Virus record (IMG/VR): IMGVR_UViG_3300022918_000026
Span: 1-33,547 of that record
Length of the DNA stretch: 33,547 nucleotides
From: a virus
Strand: one strand, 5' to 3'
Positions within the stretch are counted from its first letter, which is position 1, and every line of letters begins with the position of its first letter. Positions 13,639 to 22,140 of this stretch are shown here, piece by piece. The translations under genes and the position numbers were made by a program. The notes under the pieces were generated by a model, which searched no databases, was not told the origin of the DNA, and worked only from the letters and a program-made list of their open reading frames with translations.

Positions 13639-14084
13639 CACAGGCCGAGCAGATCGATGCCGTAGTCGCCAAGATGGCTCAGGGCATGAGTGAGCGAGCA
13701 GCTTGTCGCGATGTCGGTATCGATCGCTCGACGTTTCGCATGCAGTCGATCAAGCATCTCTCGGCTAGCCAATACGCGGAGGCCCTTCGCGGCCTTGCGA
13801 TGGATCAGGTGGACAAGCTCGAGAACACGATTGATGACATGCGGCTTGGTGTGTTGAACGAGGACGGGACCCGCGGCGAGAAGCTTGATCCGGCGATCGG
13901 TCGCATCGAGATCGACGCGCGCAAGTGGTTCGCCAGTAAATTCCTGCCCAAGCAGTTTGGCGACAAGCTGGCTGTCGGCGGTGCTGACGACTTGCCCGCC
14001 CTGAAGCAGGAGGTGAGCGTTGCCGGCCTATCCCCCGCCACCCTTCGCGAGCTGGCGGGCGTTCGGTTGCCGGATGAGGTTTGA
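13635..14084 (+). CDS. terS: Small terminase subunit
   Basis: From GTG 13635 (GTGA overlap) the product is 149 residues; an upstream in-frame ATG at 13587 would overlap two other genes. The N terminus holds a helix-turn-helix (MAQGMSERAACRDVGIDRSTF), which should bind the packaging site on phage DNA. The middle is a helical oligomerisation segment, and the stretch DARKWFASKFLPKQFGDKL is the signature of many small terminase proteins of this type as I remember them. The subunit recruits the large terminase to start headful packaging. TerL lies 1.7 kb away, with small genes inserted. Confidence 0.82.
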   Translation: MTQAEQIDAVVAKMAQGMSERAACRDVGIDRSTFRMQSIKHLSASQYAEALRGLAMDQVDKLENTIDDMRLGVLNEDGTRGEKLDPAIGRIEIDARKWFASKFLPKQFGDKLAVGGADDLPALKQEVSVAGLSPATLRELAGVRLPDEV

Positions 14085-14085
14085 T

Positions 14086-14283
14086 ATGCCCCGCGGCCTC
14101 ATCATCACGCACCGCTTGAATAGCGAAGGCACTTGGGACCGCCGCGCCTGGTTCAAGGTTTTACCGATGCCGCTGCGGCGGTGGGTTTCTAATGTTTTGT
14201 GGGCGGGACCCAGAGGCGTCGGCGGTTTCTTGGCCATGATTGTCTTAACGATTATTCTAAGCCTAGCCCTGCCTTTCGCTTGA
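14086..14283 (+). CDS. Small membrane protein with C-terminal anchor
   Basis: A 65-residue protein beginning one base after the small terminase stop, with GAGG seven bases before the ATG. The first 45 residues are basic with several tryptophans. The C terminus, about residues 46-65 (GGFLAMIVLTIILSLALPFA), is a single transmembrane helix. A tail-anchored small membrane protein here may be part of lysis control or a moron. Its TGA overlaps a TTGACA box. Confidence 0.55.
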   Translation: MPRGLIITHRLNSEGTWDRRAWFKVLPMPLRRWVSNVLWAGPRGVGGFLAMIVLTIILSLALPFA

Positions 14284-14320
14284 CACCCTCGCCGTAATGG
14301 CGGATACGGGTGTTACGGCG
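14280..14320 (+). promoter_or_regulatory. Candidate promoter with overlapping inverted repeat
   Basis: TTGACA (14280-14285) is followed, after 17 bases, by GATACG (14303-14308), a weak -10. An 8-bp perfect inverted repeat, CGCCGTAA (14290-14297) / TTACGGCG (14313-14320), straddles the -10 region. This looks like a repressible promoter for the small gene cassette, and the XRE protein encoded 200 bases downstream is the obvious candidate ligand. Confidence 0.45.
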
Positions 14321-14341
14321 ATTGGGCCGGGGAGAATGGTG

Positions 14342-14530
14342 ATGTTCAGAGTAGTGGAAACGGACAATTACGGCAGCGATTACCCCGATGAGAAATTCGC
14401 TCTTCCGTATTACATGAACGAAACAACCGCCGCGGAAATCGCAAGCGTTCTTAATATACGCATCGGCGGCAGTCGTTACTGGAAAGTCGTCCAGGACGAC
14501 TATAAACTGCAGCCAGGGTTCGAACCATGA
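14342..14530 (+). CDS. Small hypothetical protein
   Basis: ATG 14342 is preferred over two earlier in-frame starts because GGGGAGA lies six bases upstream of it. The 62-residue product opens MFRVVETDNYGSDYPDEKF and has an LNIRIGGSRYWKVV segment; it looks like a small alpha/beta protein. It overlaps the XRE gene start by ATGA. Function unknown. Confidence 0.58.
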   Translation: MFRVVETDNYGSDYPDEKFALPYYMNETTAAEIASVLNIRIGGSRYWKVVQDDYKLQPGFEP

Positions 14531-14772
14531 CCGGCCCAGAATACCGCGCCGCCCGCCTCGCGCTCGGCCTCACCCGCGACCAGCTAGCCGAGCGCCTGAA
14601 CATCGGGCGCCGCACGGTCGAGCGGATCGAGGCGGAGGGCTGCACGGTGGTTATGGGGCTGGCTATGGAGCGGCTGGCTGAGCTGGTGCGTGTCGAGCAG
14701 CGCGGGACTGAGTTTGCTGGTACGGTGGCTCGGTTGCGGACGCAGGAACAAGCCAATGCCAACGCACGCTGA
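14527..14772 (+). CDS. XRE-family HTH regulator
   Basis: An 81-residue protein whose first 65 residues are a standard lambda-repressor-like helix-turn-helix: YRAARLALGLTRDQLAERL, then NIGRRTVERIEAEG with the recognition helix, and a helical tail. It is small enough to be DNA-binding domain only. Located just after the candidate promoter and inverted repeat, it may repress its own cassette. The fold assignment is firm; the target is inferred. Confidence 0.8.
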   Translation: MTGPEYRAARLALGLTRDQLAERLNIGRRTVERIEAEGCTVVMGLAMERLAELVRVEQRGTEFAGTVARLRTQEQANANAR

Positions 14773-15019
14773 GTTTCGCGCCGCCGGCAAGACCATCAAC
14801 GCGCGCAATCATCCTTATTCACCACGCGCCCAGCAAATTGTCGCGCGGCACAATGGCGTATCAGTTGATAGGCTGCCTAACGACACGTTCCTGTATGCTG
14901 CCAACAGCCACATGCGCGTCTGGTATGATATGCTGGGCGCTGCAGCTGAGGCAGGCAAGATGCATCGCTTTCCCGATGGCCGCTGGTTTACGATGCGCCA
15001 GCTTATGGGGATTATCTAA
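14756..15019 (+). CDS. Small hypothetical protein
   Basis: ATG 14756 lies seven bases after AGGAA and gives an 87-residue basic protein. It contains ARHNGVSVDRLPNDTFLYA and RFPDGRWFTMRQLMGII at the end. The stop overlaps the next ATG as TAATG. A longer in-frame start lies within the XRE gene and is less likely. The family is not recognised. Confidence 0.6.
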   Translation: MPTHAEFRAAGKTINARNHPYSPRAQQIVARHNGVSVDRLPNDTFLYAANSHMRVWYDMLGAAAEAGKMHRFPDGRWFTMRQLMGII

Positions 15020-15324
15020 TGCCCACCGATGACACAAACGGGCTTGGGGGTGATGTCGAGAGCGTCGCCCGTGCTATTGCTGATGCACGATATCATGCCA
15101 GGCTGGACGTGATCGCTGCATCGCAAAGCACGGACCGCCCTATAAGCTGCCCGGGGCCTTTCGATGGAATGGATTATCTTATCCCGGCAGAACAGTGGGA
15201 CCGTGCATCGGATAGTATCCGCGATCCATATCGAGCTGATGCTCGTGCTGCTCTTGCTGTGTCGACTTATTGGGCCCACGTTCCTGATTCGCAGGAAAAG
15301 GAAGCAGACACATGCAACCCCTAA
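15019..15324 (+). CDS. Hypothetical protein
   Basis: A 101-residue protein coupled by TAATG to the gene before. It opens with a glycine-rich acidic start, then a helix (VESVARAIADARYHARLD), and has DYLIPAEQWDRASDSIRD and further alanine-rich helix. The VARAIxxARY beginning recalls a common phage early-protein helix. Function unknown. Confidence 0.58.
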   Translation: MPTDDTNGLGGDVESVARAIADARYHARLDVIAASQSTDRPISCPGPFDGMDYLIPAEQWDRASDSIRDPYRADARAALAVSTYWAHVPDSQEKEADTCNP

Positions 15325-15467
15325 CCCCCCAAGACCGCCGCGAAGCCCGCCTGGCCGATCTCCGCAACAAGCGTGCCGCGTCCGAGCGTATGGGGCTGGC
15401 AACGCGCGTGGTGGCGATCGATCGGGAGATCGAGAAGCTCGAACAGGAGAATGAAAATGCGGAATGA
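15312..15467 (+). CDS. 51-residue charged helical protein
   Basis: ATG 15312 lies after AGGAAG and opens a 51-residue frame that is almost all charged helix (DRREARLADLRNKRAASERM, then EIEKLEQENENAE), a probable coiled coil. It overlaps both neighbours by about ten bases. It supplies the ribosome binding site (CAGGAGA) for the next gene in its own 3' end. Confidence 0.5.
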   Translation: MQPLTPQDRREARLADLRNKRAASERMGLATRVVAIDREIEKLEQENENAE

Positions 15468-15783
15468 CCATATGAGCGCGATGCTTGGCCAGAAGATCAT
15501 TGACGGCCAGTCGAAGTTGCAGGAGCTTGCGGCAACCGAAAGCCCTGAGCTTCAGCGGTTGGCTGATCGTGTCCATATTATCACAGAAACTCTGTGTAGG
15601 GCGAACAAGATTCTGAACGACACCAATTCTGCGGTGTTCGGTGAACGTCCTGTGTCTGCTCAAAGCGAGCCCGTCCGCTCCTACGGTATAAATCGGCTTG
15701 ATGTCCTGCAGTCGGCATTGGATGGTTTGGATAGCGTTGCTTGTGAGATTATCGGCCATGCGGAGCAGCTGTCCCGGCTATGA
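15457..15783 (+). CDS. Helical hypothetical protein preceding TerL
   Basis: ATG 15457, seven to eight bases after CAGGAGA, is preferred over the ATG at 15451. The 108-residue product is helical throughout (SKLQELAATESPELQRLADR, then LDVLQSALDGLDSVAC). It overlaps the large terminase start by ATGA. A helical protein in this place could be a packaging accessory, but I see no proof. Confidence 0.58.
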   Translation: MRNDHMSAMLGQKIIDGQSKLQELAATESPELQRLADRVHIITETLCRANKILNDTNSAVFGERPVSAQSEPVRSYGINRLDVLQSALDGLDSVACEIIGHAEQLSRL

Positions 15784-17159
15784 CCACCATCACCCGTGCC
15801 CATGTGCTGGCAGCCCGGAGGGAACTGGTCATCAATCGCCTGAAGCCTGCATGGGCCAAGGCGTTCGACCGGCCGGCGCGGTACAAGGGCGCATGGGGAG
15901 GCAGAGCCTCAGGAAAATCCCACGAGTTCGCCGAACGTCTCATTAGCCGCTGCTGCGAACGCAAGACGCGCGCCGTCTGCATCCGCGAAGTGCAGAACAG
16001 CCTGAAAGAATCGGTCCGGCAGCTGCTGGTGGACAAGATCCAGGCGTTTAACCTTGGTAATCAGTTCGAGGTGCTGGAGGCGGAAATACGTGGCCCACAT
16101 GGCTCGCTGATCATCTTCCGCGGTATGCAGGCGTACAACGCCGAGACGATCAAGTCGCTGGAGGGTTATGATGTGGCGTGGGTCGAGGAAGCGCAGACGC
16201 TATCCAAGACCAGCCTTAGGATGCTGCGCCCTACGATCCGCGCGCCCGGGTCCGAGTTGTGGTTCACGTGGAACCCGCGGCACGACACCGACGCGGTTGA
16301 CGACTTCCTGCGCGGTTCGTCGCCGCCAACAGGCGCGATCGTGGAGCGTGTCAATTGGTCCGATAATCCGCACCTGCCTGACGAGATGCAGCAGGAGATG
16401 GAGGACGACCGCAAACGTGATCCCGAGATGGCCAGCCATGTGTGGGACGGTGGTTACGAGATCGTCGGTGAGGGCGCCTATTACGCGCTGCTGCTCGCAC
16501 ATGCAGAAGCAGCCGGCCGCATTGGTGATTTCCCCTATGATCCAGCTTTGCCTGTGCTGACAGGCTGGGATATCGGCATGGACGACTACACCGCCATCTG
16601 GTTCGCGCAGGAGAATGGCTCGCAGGTCCGCATGATCGACTATTTCGAGACGAGCGGCGAAGGCGTGCAGGAGATCGTGCAAAGCGCGCTGCCCGAGCTG
16701 GTCCCGGCGGCTCAGCGGTTACTTGATCGCCCTGTGCCGTACAAATATGGAAGGCATTTCCTGCCGCATGACGTTCGGGTGCGCGAATGGGGCGCTGGTC
16801 GTTCGCGTATCGCCACGCTGCAGGAATACGGGGTCAAGCCGATCAACATCGGCATTGCCGCCGGCCCGGTGGAGCGCATCAACGCTAGCCGCAAGATCCT
16901 GCCGTTTGTGTATTTCAACAAGGCAACGACAGATCTCGGCATCAAGCGGCTGCGTGGATACTCGCGCAAGTTCAACCGCACGATGGAGGTTTTCTCAGGT
17001 CCGAGCCACGACGAGAACAGCCACGGCGCGGATGCGTTTGGTGAGTTCGCCATGAATTGCCACCTGACGCGCTCCAAGCTGATCCAGGAGCCGAGCAGCC
17101 CGAAGTCGGGCGACTATCGCCCGCGCAAGCCGCAGGGGACGGCTAGTGCTTGGGGGTAG
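15780..17159 (+). CDS. terL: Large terminase subunit (PBSX/Terminase_3-6 type)
   Basis: The 459-residue packaging motor has an N-terminal ATPase with Walker A GGRASGKS (40-47), Walker B VAWVEEAQ (132-139) with the catalytic glutamate, and the coupling motif FTWNPR (162-167). The C-terminal RNase H-like nuclease shows WDIGMDD (D264), the PHD pair (330-331) and HGADAF (D418). It translocates DNA into the prohead and cuts concatemers at headful. Length and motif order are normal. It is coupled by ATGA to the gene before and followed by a small ORF and the portal. Confidence 0.95.
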   Translation: MTTITRAHVLAARRELVINRLKPAWAKAFDRPARYKGAWGGRASGKSHEFAERLISRCCERKTRAVCIREVQNSLKESVRQLLVDKIQAFNLGNQFEVLEAEIRGPHGSLIIFRGMQAYNAETIKSLEGYDVAWVEEAQTLSKTSLRMLRPTIRAPGSELWFTWNPRHDTDAVDDFLRGSSPPTGAIVERVNWSDNPHLPDEMQQEMEDDRKRDPEMASHVWDGGYEIVGEGAYYALLLAHAEAAGRIGDFPYDPALPVLTGWDIGMDDYTAIWFAQENGSQVRMIDYFETSGEGVQEIVQSALPELVPAAQRLLDRPVPYKYGRHFLPHDVRVREWGAGRSRIATLQEYGVKPINIGIAAGPVERINASRKILPFVYFNKATTDLGIKRLRGYSRKFNRTMEVFSGPSHDENSHGADAFGEFAMNCHLTRSKLIQEPSSPKSGDYRPRKPQGTASAWG

Positions 17160-17161
17160 AT

Positions 17162-17272
17162 ATGCCCCAGCATCATCCGATCAATTACGGATCAACGTCG
17201 ATCTGTTGGGTATCGGCAGGGTTCCCATCCGCCGGGGCATTCGACCTTGATAAACTACCAGATCAGGAATAG
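17162..17272 (+). CDS. Possible 36-residue ORF between TerL and portal
   Basis: An ATG two bases after the large terminase stop has GGGGGTAG upstream and opens a 36-codon frame ending nine bases before the portal ATG. The product begins MPQHHPINYGSTSICW and ends in an acidic tail. It fills the spacer between the two genes almost exactly. No similarity is recognised, so it may be a real small protein or simply a transcribed linker. Confidence 0.4.
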   Translation: MPQHHPINYGSTSICWVSAGFPSAGAFDLDKLPDQE

Positions 17273-17281
17273 CTAGACAGC

Positions 17282-19375
17282 ATGACGGGTATTCTGATAC
17301 CAAACACAGCCATGACCGGTATCACAGCAGACGAAAACCGCGACGGCATCACCTACACAGGTGCGTCCGACACGCTGCCCAAGGAAATGCTGGCCAACGC
17401 GCCCACGATCGAGCGGCTTAGGCAGCGGTTTGACGAGGCCCGCAGTAATCCGAACGGCAATACCGAAAAGTGCAACACCGACCGCGATTACTATGACGGC
17501 CCCAAGCAGCTGAATAGTGAGGTGCGCACCGTCCTGAAGAACCGCATGCAGCCGCCGATCTATACCAACCGGGTGCGCCCTGCCGTCAACGGCGTTCTGG
17601 GCGTGCTGGAGGCCGGTCGTCGCGATCCCCGCGGCTTGCCGCGCAACCCAGACGATGAGGGCGGCGCTGACGTAGCGACCAAGACGCTGCGGTATATCAA
17701 CGATGAATCGAAGTTCAATGACACGCAGATGGACGTGGCTGAGAATTTCTTCATCGAAGGCACTGGCGCCGTCATTATCGAAATGCTGGATGGCAAGATC
17801 GTGCCGACGCAGATCCGGTGGGAAGAGTTCTACGCGGACCCCTATGCCAGGCGCGCCGACTTCAAGGACGCGCGATACATGGGTATTGCCAAGTGGACCG
17901 ACGCGGATGTGATCCGCCAGAAATACCGCGTTCGCATCGAAGAGATTGGCGATCCTTTGTCGCCACAGGGCTTTGGGTTCGTGGACAGCTACCAAGATCG
18001 TCCGCTGTCGATGGGCTGGGTGGACATCAAGCGCCGCCGCATCATGCAGGTTGAGGAATACGCGCTGGAGGAAGGCGAGTGGAAACGCATCGTCTACATT
18101 GCATCCGGTGTGCTGGAATACGGGCCATCGCCCTATCTCGATGACAAAAATCGGCCTTGCAATCCGATCGAGGCGGAAAGCTGCTACATCGACCGCGAGA
18201 ACAGCCGTTACGGCATGGTCCGCGACATGGTGCCGATCCAGGACGAGATCAACGCGAGCCGCTCGCGCTCGCTGCACCTGATGAATTCGCGGCAGGTACA
18301 GAACACCGATCCGAACGCGCCGCCAGTGGATGACGCGATCGTTCGCGCCGAGGCGTCGAAGGCTGACGGCGTCATGCCGATGGGGTGGCAGATCGTCAGC
18401 ACCGCGGAACAGACCAACGCCAACCTGATGCGTATGCAGGAAGCCAAGGGCGAGATCGAGCGCATGGGGCCAACACCTGCCGTGTTGGGTCGTCAAGAGG
18501 GAGCGGGACAGTCCGGCCGCGCTCGGCTTGTATCGCAGCAGGCGGGGCTTACCGAGCTTGCACGGCCTATGGGGCGGCTGCATTCATGGGTGCTGCGCTG
18601 CTATGAGCAGATGTGGAACCGTGCGCGCCAGTTCTGGACCGATCCAATGTGGATCCGCGTCACCGATGAGGTGAAGTCGATCGAGTTCCTAAAGGTGAAT
18701 GAGCCGGAATTGGGCATGGTCATGCAGCCGGCTGCGGGGCCTGATGGCCAGCCTGTTATCGATCCTAACACCGGCCAGCCGCAGATGGCGCCGGCTGTCG
18801 GCGTGACGGGCTACAAGAATCGCCTGTCCGAGCTGAACATGGATATCATCCTGGATCAGAATGAGGACACGGCCACGCTTCAGCAGGAAGTATGGGCGGA
18901 GATCATGGAACTGCTGCGCCTCGGCATGTCGCCATTCTCGCCGGAATTCGAGATGGCGGTGGAGATGTCGCCACTGGCGGACAAGCCGCGGATTCTGGAG
19001 CGCCTGAAGGCCAAGCGTGAGGAAATGGAGAAGGGTCAGGCCGAACAGCAGCAGATGCTCGCACAGCAGCAGCAACGCGCTATGGCGGTGGCGGAAGCAA
19101 AGGAAGTGGCGGCGATCGAAAAGACCGAAGCCGAGACGACCAAGACCACAGCCGACGCGCACAAGATCGCGACCGATGCTGATCTGGCGCAGGTGCAGCT
19201 TTATTCGCAGTTGGGCCTTGATCCCATGCTGGCGCTGGCACCTGAACCGGGCGCTGAGCAGGAAGCCCCGATGGAGCAGCAAGAACCTGTTGCGCCGCCG
19301 ATTGATAACGGGTATCAGAATACCGTTACCCCTCAACAGGGGGAAATGCCGCCGCCGGGCACAACGGGCGTTTAG
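17282..19375 (+). CDS. P22-like portal protein
   Basis: A 697-residue protein that should form the twelve-subunit ring through which DNA enters and leaves the head. Visible P22-type features: the early RDYYDGPKQLN segment, RVRPAVNGVLGVLEAGRRDP, EEFYADPYARRADFKDARY, YGMVRDMVPIQDEINASRSR and the SGRARLVSQQAGLTELARPM helix, then a C-terminal glutamine- and alanine-rich coiled coil (barrel-like) with a proline-rich end. Length is close to that of P22 gp1 (about 725). It lies between TerL and scaffold, as in P22-like phages. A second in-frame ATG at 17312 is also possible as the start. Confidence 0.92.
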   Translation: MTGILIPNTAMTGITADENRDGITYTGASDTLPKEMLANAPTIERLRQRFDEARSNPNGNTEKCNTDRDYYDGPKQLNSEVRTVLKNRMQPPIYTNRVRPAVNGVLGVLEAGRRDPRGLPRNPDDEGGADVATKTLRYINDESKFNDTQMDVAENFFIEGTGAVIIEMLDGKIVPTQIRWEEFYADPYARRADFKDARYMGIAKWTDADVIRQKYRVRIEEIGDPLSPQGFGFVDSYQDRPLSMGWVDIKRRRIMQVEEYALEEGEWKRIVYIASGVLEYGPSPYLDDKNRPCNPIEAESCYIDRENSRYGMVRDMVPIQDEINASRSRSLHLMNSRQVQNTDPNAPPVDDAIVRAEASKADGVMPMGWQIVSTAEQTNANLMRMQEAKGEIERMGPTPAVLGRQEGAGQSGRARLVSQQAGLTELARPMGRLHSWVLRCYEQMWNRARQFWTDPMWIRVTDEVKSIEFLKVNEPELGMVMQPAAGPDGQPVIDPNTGQPQMAPAVGVTGYKNRLSELNMDIILDQNEDTATLQQEVWAEIMELLRLGMSPFSPEFEMAVEMSPLADKPRILERLKAKREEMEKGQAEQQQMLAQQQQRAMAVAEAKEVAAIEKTEAETTKTTADAHKIATDADLAQVQLYSQLGLDPMLALAPEPGAEQEAPMEQQEPVAPPIDNGYQNTVTPQQGEMPPPGTTGV

Positions 19376-19462
19376 CTAAGGTCCCACACCTTTAACGTGG
19401 GTCTGCCGCCGGGATTTCGGGCGCTGCGTTGCCGGTCACGATACGATCGGGAAGGGTAAGGT

Positions 19463-20188
19463 ATGGCTGACTTTCTGGAAGAAGCATTCCCGGTGGAGAA
19501 TCAGGTTACGCCTGAGACGCCGATTGTACCAGAAGTCGCACCGGAGATTGTAGCCGAGGCACCGCCGCCAGAGCCAGTAGCACCGGAGCCGGTTGAGCCG
19601 CAGCAGGATGGGCGATTTGTCCCGCTTGCTGCAGTGTTGGACGAACGAGACAAGCGAAAAGCGTTGGAAGCGCGGATTGCTGAATTCGAACGTAACCAGC
19701 AGGCGCAGCCGCAGACAGCCCCAGATCCCTTTGACGATCCAACCGGGTTCAGGGATTCGGTGAAAGCGGAAATTCGCTTGGAAATGAGCGACCGCTTCGC
19801 CCGCCAGAAGTACGGGGACGATGATACGCAGAAGGCAATCGACTGGGCAATGGAAAGAGCCCAAGCCGACCCTTCAATCGCTATCTCGTTCGCGCGCCAG
19901 GCAGATCCGGTCGGTTGGTTGGTCCAGCAGCATCGACAGCAGGGCATCGTTTCGCAGATAGGCGACAAGAGCATGGACGATTTCGTCCGCGACTACTTGG
20001 CGCAGAATCCGGGGATCGCGGCCACTGTTGCCCCCGCAACGGCCGCGCCAGTCATTCCGACGATCGCGGCTACCCCGGCAGTGAAGCCGGTTGCGCCGCC
20101 GGCCAGTATCGCATCGCAGATTTCGCAGTCAGCACCGATCCAGTCCGACCCCGTAGCCGAGTTCAATGCTATCTTCGATAGGAAGTAG
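19463..20188 (+). CDS. Scaffolding protein
   Basis: A 241-residue acidic protein with a disordered proline/glutamate-rich N terminus, a helical middle (LDERDKRKALEARIAEFERN; AEIRLEMSDRFARQKYG) and a low-complexity alanine/proline C terminus ending DPVAEFNAIFDRK. Position between portal and capsid, low sequence complexity and helical core fit a scaffold that guides capsid assembly and then leaves. AAGGGTAAGG precedes the ATG. Sequence alone gives no family signature, so context carries much of the call. Confidence 0.8.
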   Translation: MADFLEEAFPVENQVTPETPIVPEVAPEIVAEAPPPEPVAPEPVEPQQDGRFVPLAAVLDERDKRKALEARIAEFERNQQAQPQTAPDPFDDPTGFRDSVKAEIRLEMSDRFARQKYGDDDTQKAIDWAMERAQADPSIAISFARQADPVGWLVQQHRQQGIVSQIGDKSMDDFVRDYLAQNPGIAATVAPATAAPVIPTIAATPAVKPVAPPASIASQISQSAPIQSDPVAEFNAIFDRK

Positions 20189-20194
20189 TAACTC

Positions 20195-21361
20195 ATGGCA
20201 GAAGTCGTTCTCGCTACCGCGCTGCAGAAGCAGACGTGGAGCACTGAAGTAACCCGCGAATACGTTCGCGAATCCGGTCTGCTCCCCTACATGGGCACCG
20301 CAGACACCAGCATCATCCGCATCCGCAACGAGCTGAAGAACGAGAAGGGCGATACGATCAACTTCCCGTTGGTCGTTCGCATCAAAGGCCGCGGCGTTCG
20401 TGGTTCGGAGATCCTGAAGGGCAACGAGGTTGATCTCGGCCTGTACAACACGTCGATCTCGGTTGACTGGATCCGTCAGGGCGTGAAGATCCCCAAGTCC
20501 ACGTCGTTCCGCACGGCGATCGATATCTGGGGCCTGACCAAGCCGCAGCTGCGTTCGTGGTCGGCTGAGCTGCTGCGCGATGACGTGATCCAGGCATTCG
20601 CCCAGGTTATCGTGCCCGGCACGGTCGATGCGCAGGGTCTGCCCGGCACCGATGCCGCGGTCAATTACCAGCTTTCGACGGCTGGCCAGCGCAATACCTT
20701 CCTGGTCAACAACAGCGATCGCATTCTGTTCGGCAACGCCCGCGCCAACATCGCATCGGGCAACTGGGCAACGTCGCTCGGTAACGTCAGCGTCGCCACC
20801 GGCCAGTCGTCGGCGGCACATGTGCGGCTGCTCAAGACGATCGCCAAGACTTCGGGCAAGACAGCACCGCTGGGTTCCACTGCTGGCATCACCACGAACA
20901 TCACGCCGTTCAAGTCGGATATGACCGCCGGCCGCGAATGGTTCGTATACTTCGTCGGCAGCCGCGAATTCTCGCTGATCGGGCAGGACACGGCGATCCT
21001 GAACGCCAACACCTATGCGCGTTCGCGTGAAGGCGACGGCATGGAGCGCAATCCGCTCTTCCAAGACGGTGATCTGATGTACGGCGGCGTTCTCATCCGC
21101 GAAATGCCGGAACTGGACGATCTGATCTTGGTGGGCGCCGGTTCCGGTGGTGCCGATCTTGCGTTCGGTTTCCTGTGCGGCCAGTCGGCTGTCGCGGTCG
21201 CTTACGGCATGTCGCCGCGGGTGGTCGAGGATCGGCTGGAGGATTACGAATTCCGCCCCGGCATGGCAATCGAGGAGCTTCGCGGCACCAAGAAGACCAG
21301 CTTCGGCGGCGTTCAGTACGGCATCGTAGAGAGCATCACCGCTCTGCCTGCTCTGGCATAA
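20195..21361 (+). CDS. Major capsid protein (N4 gp56 / DUF4043 type)
   Basis: A 388-residue protein expected to form the icosahedral shell with the HK97 fold. It opens with an N-terminal arm (ALQKQTWSTEVTREYVRESG), then GDTINFPLVVRIKGRGVRG and LGLYNTSISVDWIRQGV, a pattern I remember from DUF4043/N4 gp56-like capsid proteins rather than P22 gp5. A later NPLFQDGDLMYGGVLIREMP stretch is typical of the family. Codon use is strongly biased, as expected for an abundant protein. It starts seven bases after the scaffold stop. Confidence 0.9.
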   Translation: MAEVVLATALQKQTWSTEVTREYVRESGLLPYMGTADTSIIRIRNELKNEKGDTINFPLVVRIKGRGVRGSEILKGNEVDLGLYNTSISVDWIRQGVKIPKSTSFRTAIDIWGLTKPQLRSWSAELLRDDVIQAFAQVIVPGTVDAQGLPGTDAAVNYQLSTAGQRNTFLVNNSDRILFGNARANIASGNWATSLGNVSVATGQSSAAHVRLLKTIAKTSGKTAPLGSTAGITTNITPFKSDMTAGREWFVYFVGSREFSLIGQDTAILNANTYARSREGDGMERNPLFQDGDLMYGGVLIREMPELDDLILVGAGSGGADLAFGFLCGQSAVAVAYGMSPRVVEDRLEDYEFRPGMAIEELRGTKKTSFGGVQYGIVESITALPALA

Positions 21362-21373
21362 GGAAGGACTGAC

Positions 21374-21808
21374 ATGGCAACTTTCAATTCTCTTCAGATG
21401 ACGCCGCCGGTCTATCCGGTTTCCGGTCCTACCGGCGATGGGCGTTCGATCCAGGGCGCGCATGGCGTATTTACGCTGGGTACGCAGTCGCCCGGCGCGA
21501 TTGCTTCCGGCGATATCGTCCGCATGATGCGCGTCCATCGCAACTTCCTGGTCAAGCAGGGTTTCATGAAGTGGGATGCGCTTGGCGCTGGCGTAACGCT
21601 TGCGCTTGGTGATGCCGGTGATCCGACCCGGTACTTCCCGGCAACCTCGGCGGCTACGGCGGGTACGATTTCGGCGCTCGACACCAAGGGTCGGGATTTC
21701 AACAACGCTGGTTTCACCACGATCATTCTCACGATCGGCGGCGCGACCACCAGCGCAACGGGCGTTATCATTGCCGAACTCAACGGCGTGATCGAAAACC
21801 CCTCGTAG
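21374..21808 (+). CDS. Putative head decoration or minor head protein
   Basis: A 144-residue, glycine- and threonine-rich, beta-strand-type protein just after the capsid gene with AAGGAAGG before its ATG. Segments such as RSIQGAHGVFTLGTQSPG and FNNAGFTTIILTIGG suggest a small beta-sandwich. Place and size fit a capsid decoration protein, an inference from context. It is followed 11 bases later by the next head gene. Confidence 0.6.
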   Translation: MATFNSLQMTPPVYPVSGPTGDGRSIQGAHGVFTLGTQSPGAIASGDIVRMMRVHRNFLVKQGFMKWDALGAGVTLALGDAGDPTRYFPATSAATAGTISALDTKGRDFNNAGFTTIILTIGGATTSATGVIIAELNGVIENPS

Positions 21809-21819
21809 GAGATACGGCA

Positions 21820-22140
21820 ATGGCAAAGACGTTCACTGCAACATGGCTTGGGGATGGCGATCCCCAGGCGCAGTTGGTCCGCGAAGGTGGTTTGACTTTC
21901 GTAAAAGGCGAGCCGGTCAAGGTATCCGAGGGCCTGATGTTCAACGGCGTTCACTGGGCGCAGAACATCAAGAACAATCCGACGTTCTCGACCGAGGATG
22001 ACGAAGACCCCGTTGATGCCGGCGAGCAGGAAGAGATCGACGCGACCAAGAAGCTGCTGGATGAGGCCGGTGTAAAGTACCGCGTTAACGCCAGCCTTCC
22101 GTCGCTGCGTGATGCGCTCGAAAAGGCGACGGCCAAGTAA
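21820..22140 (+). CDS. Head protein with C-terminal HeH/LEM-like motif
   Basis: A 106-residue acidic protein. The first half is beta-rich (LVREGGLTFVKGEPVKVSEG), the middle is acidic (STEDDEDPVDAGEQEE), and the end LLDEAGVKYRVNASLPSLRD is like the short HeH/LEM helix-extended loop-helix of phage head and head-tail proteins. The stop overlaps the gp4-like start as TAATG. Probably a structural head-completion or accessory protein. Confidence 0.6.
   Translation: MAKTFTATWLGDGDPQAQLVREGGLTFVKGEPVKVSEGLMFNGVHWAQNIKNNPTFSTEDDEDPVDAGEQEEIDATKKLLDEAGVKYRVNASLPSLRDALEKATAK

Noticed and set aside
17273-18583. 436-codon antisense ORF over the portal gene
   Set aside because: Same reason: a shadow of biased codons on the coding strand, no ribosome binding site, unnatural composition.
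19381-19402. Hairpin CCCAC/GTGGG after the portal gene as a terminator
   Set aside because: Only about five base pairs and no T-tract; late genes should be transcribed through.
20129-21826. 565-codon antisense ORF over capsid and scaffold genes
   Set aside because: It is the mirror of strongly codon-biased plus-strand genes with clear homology; the product is arginine/histidine/aspartate-rich and has no domain.
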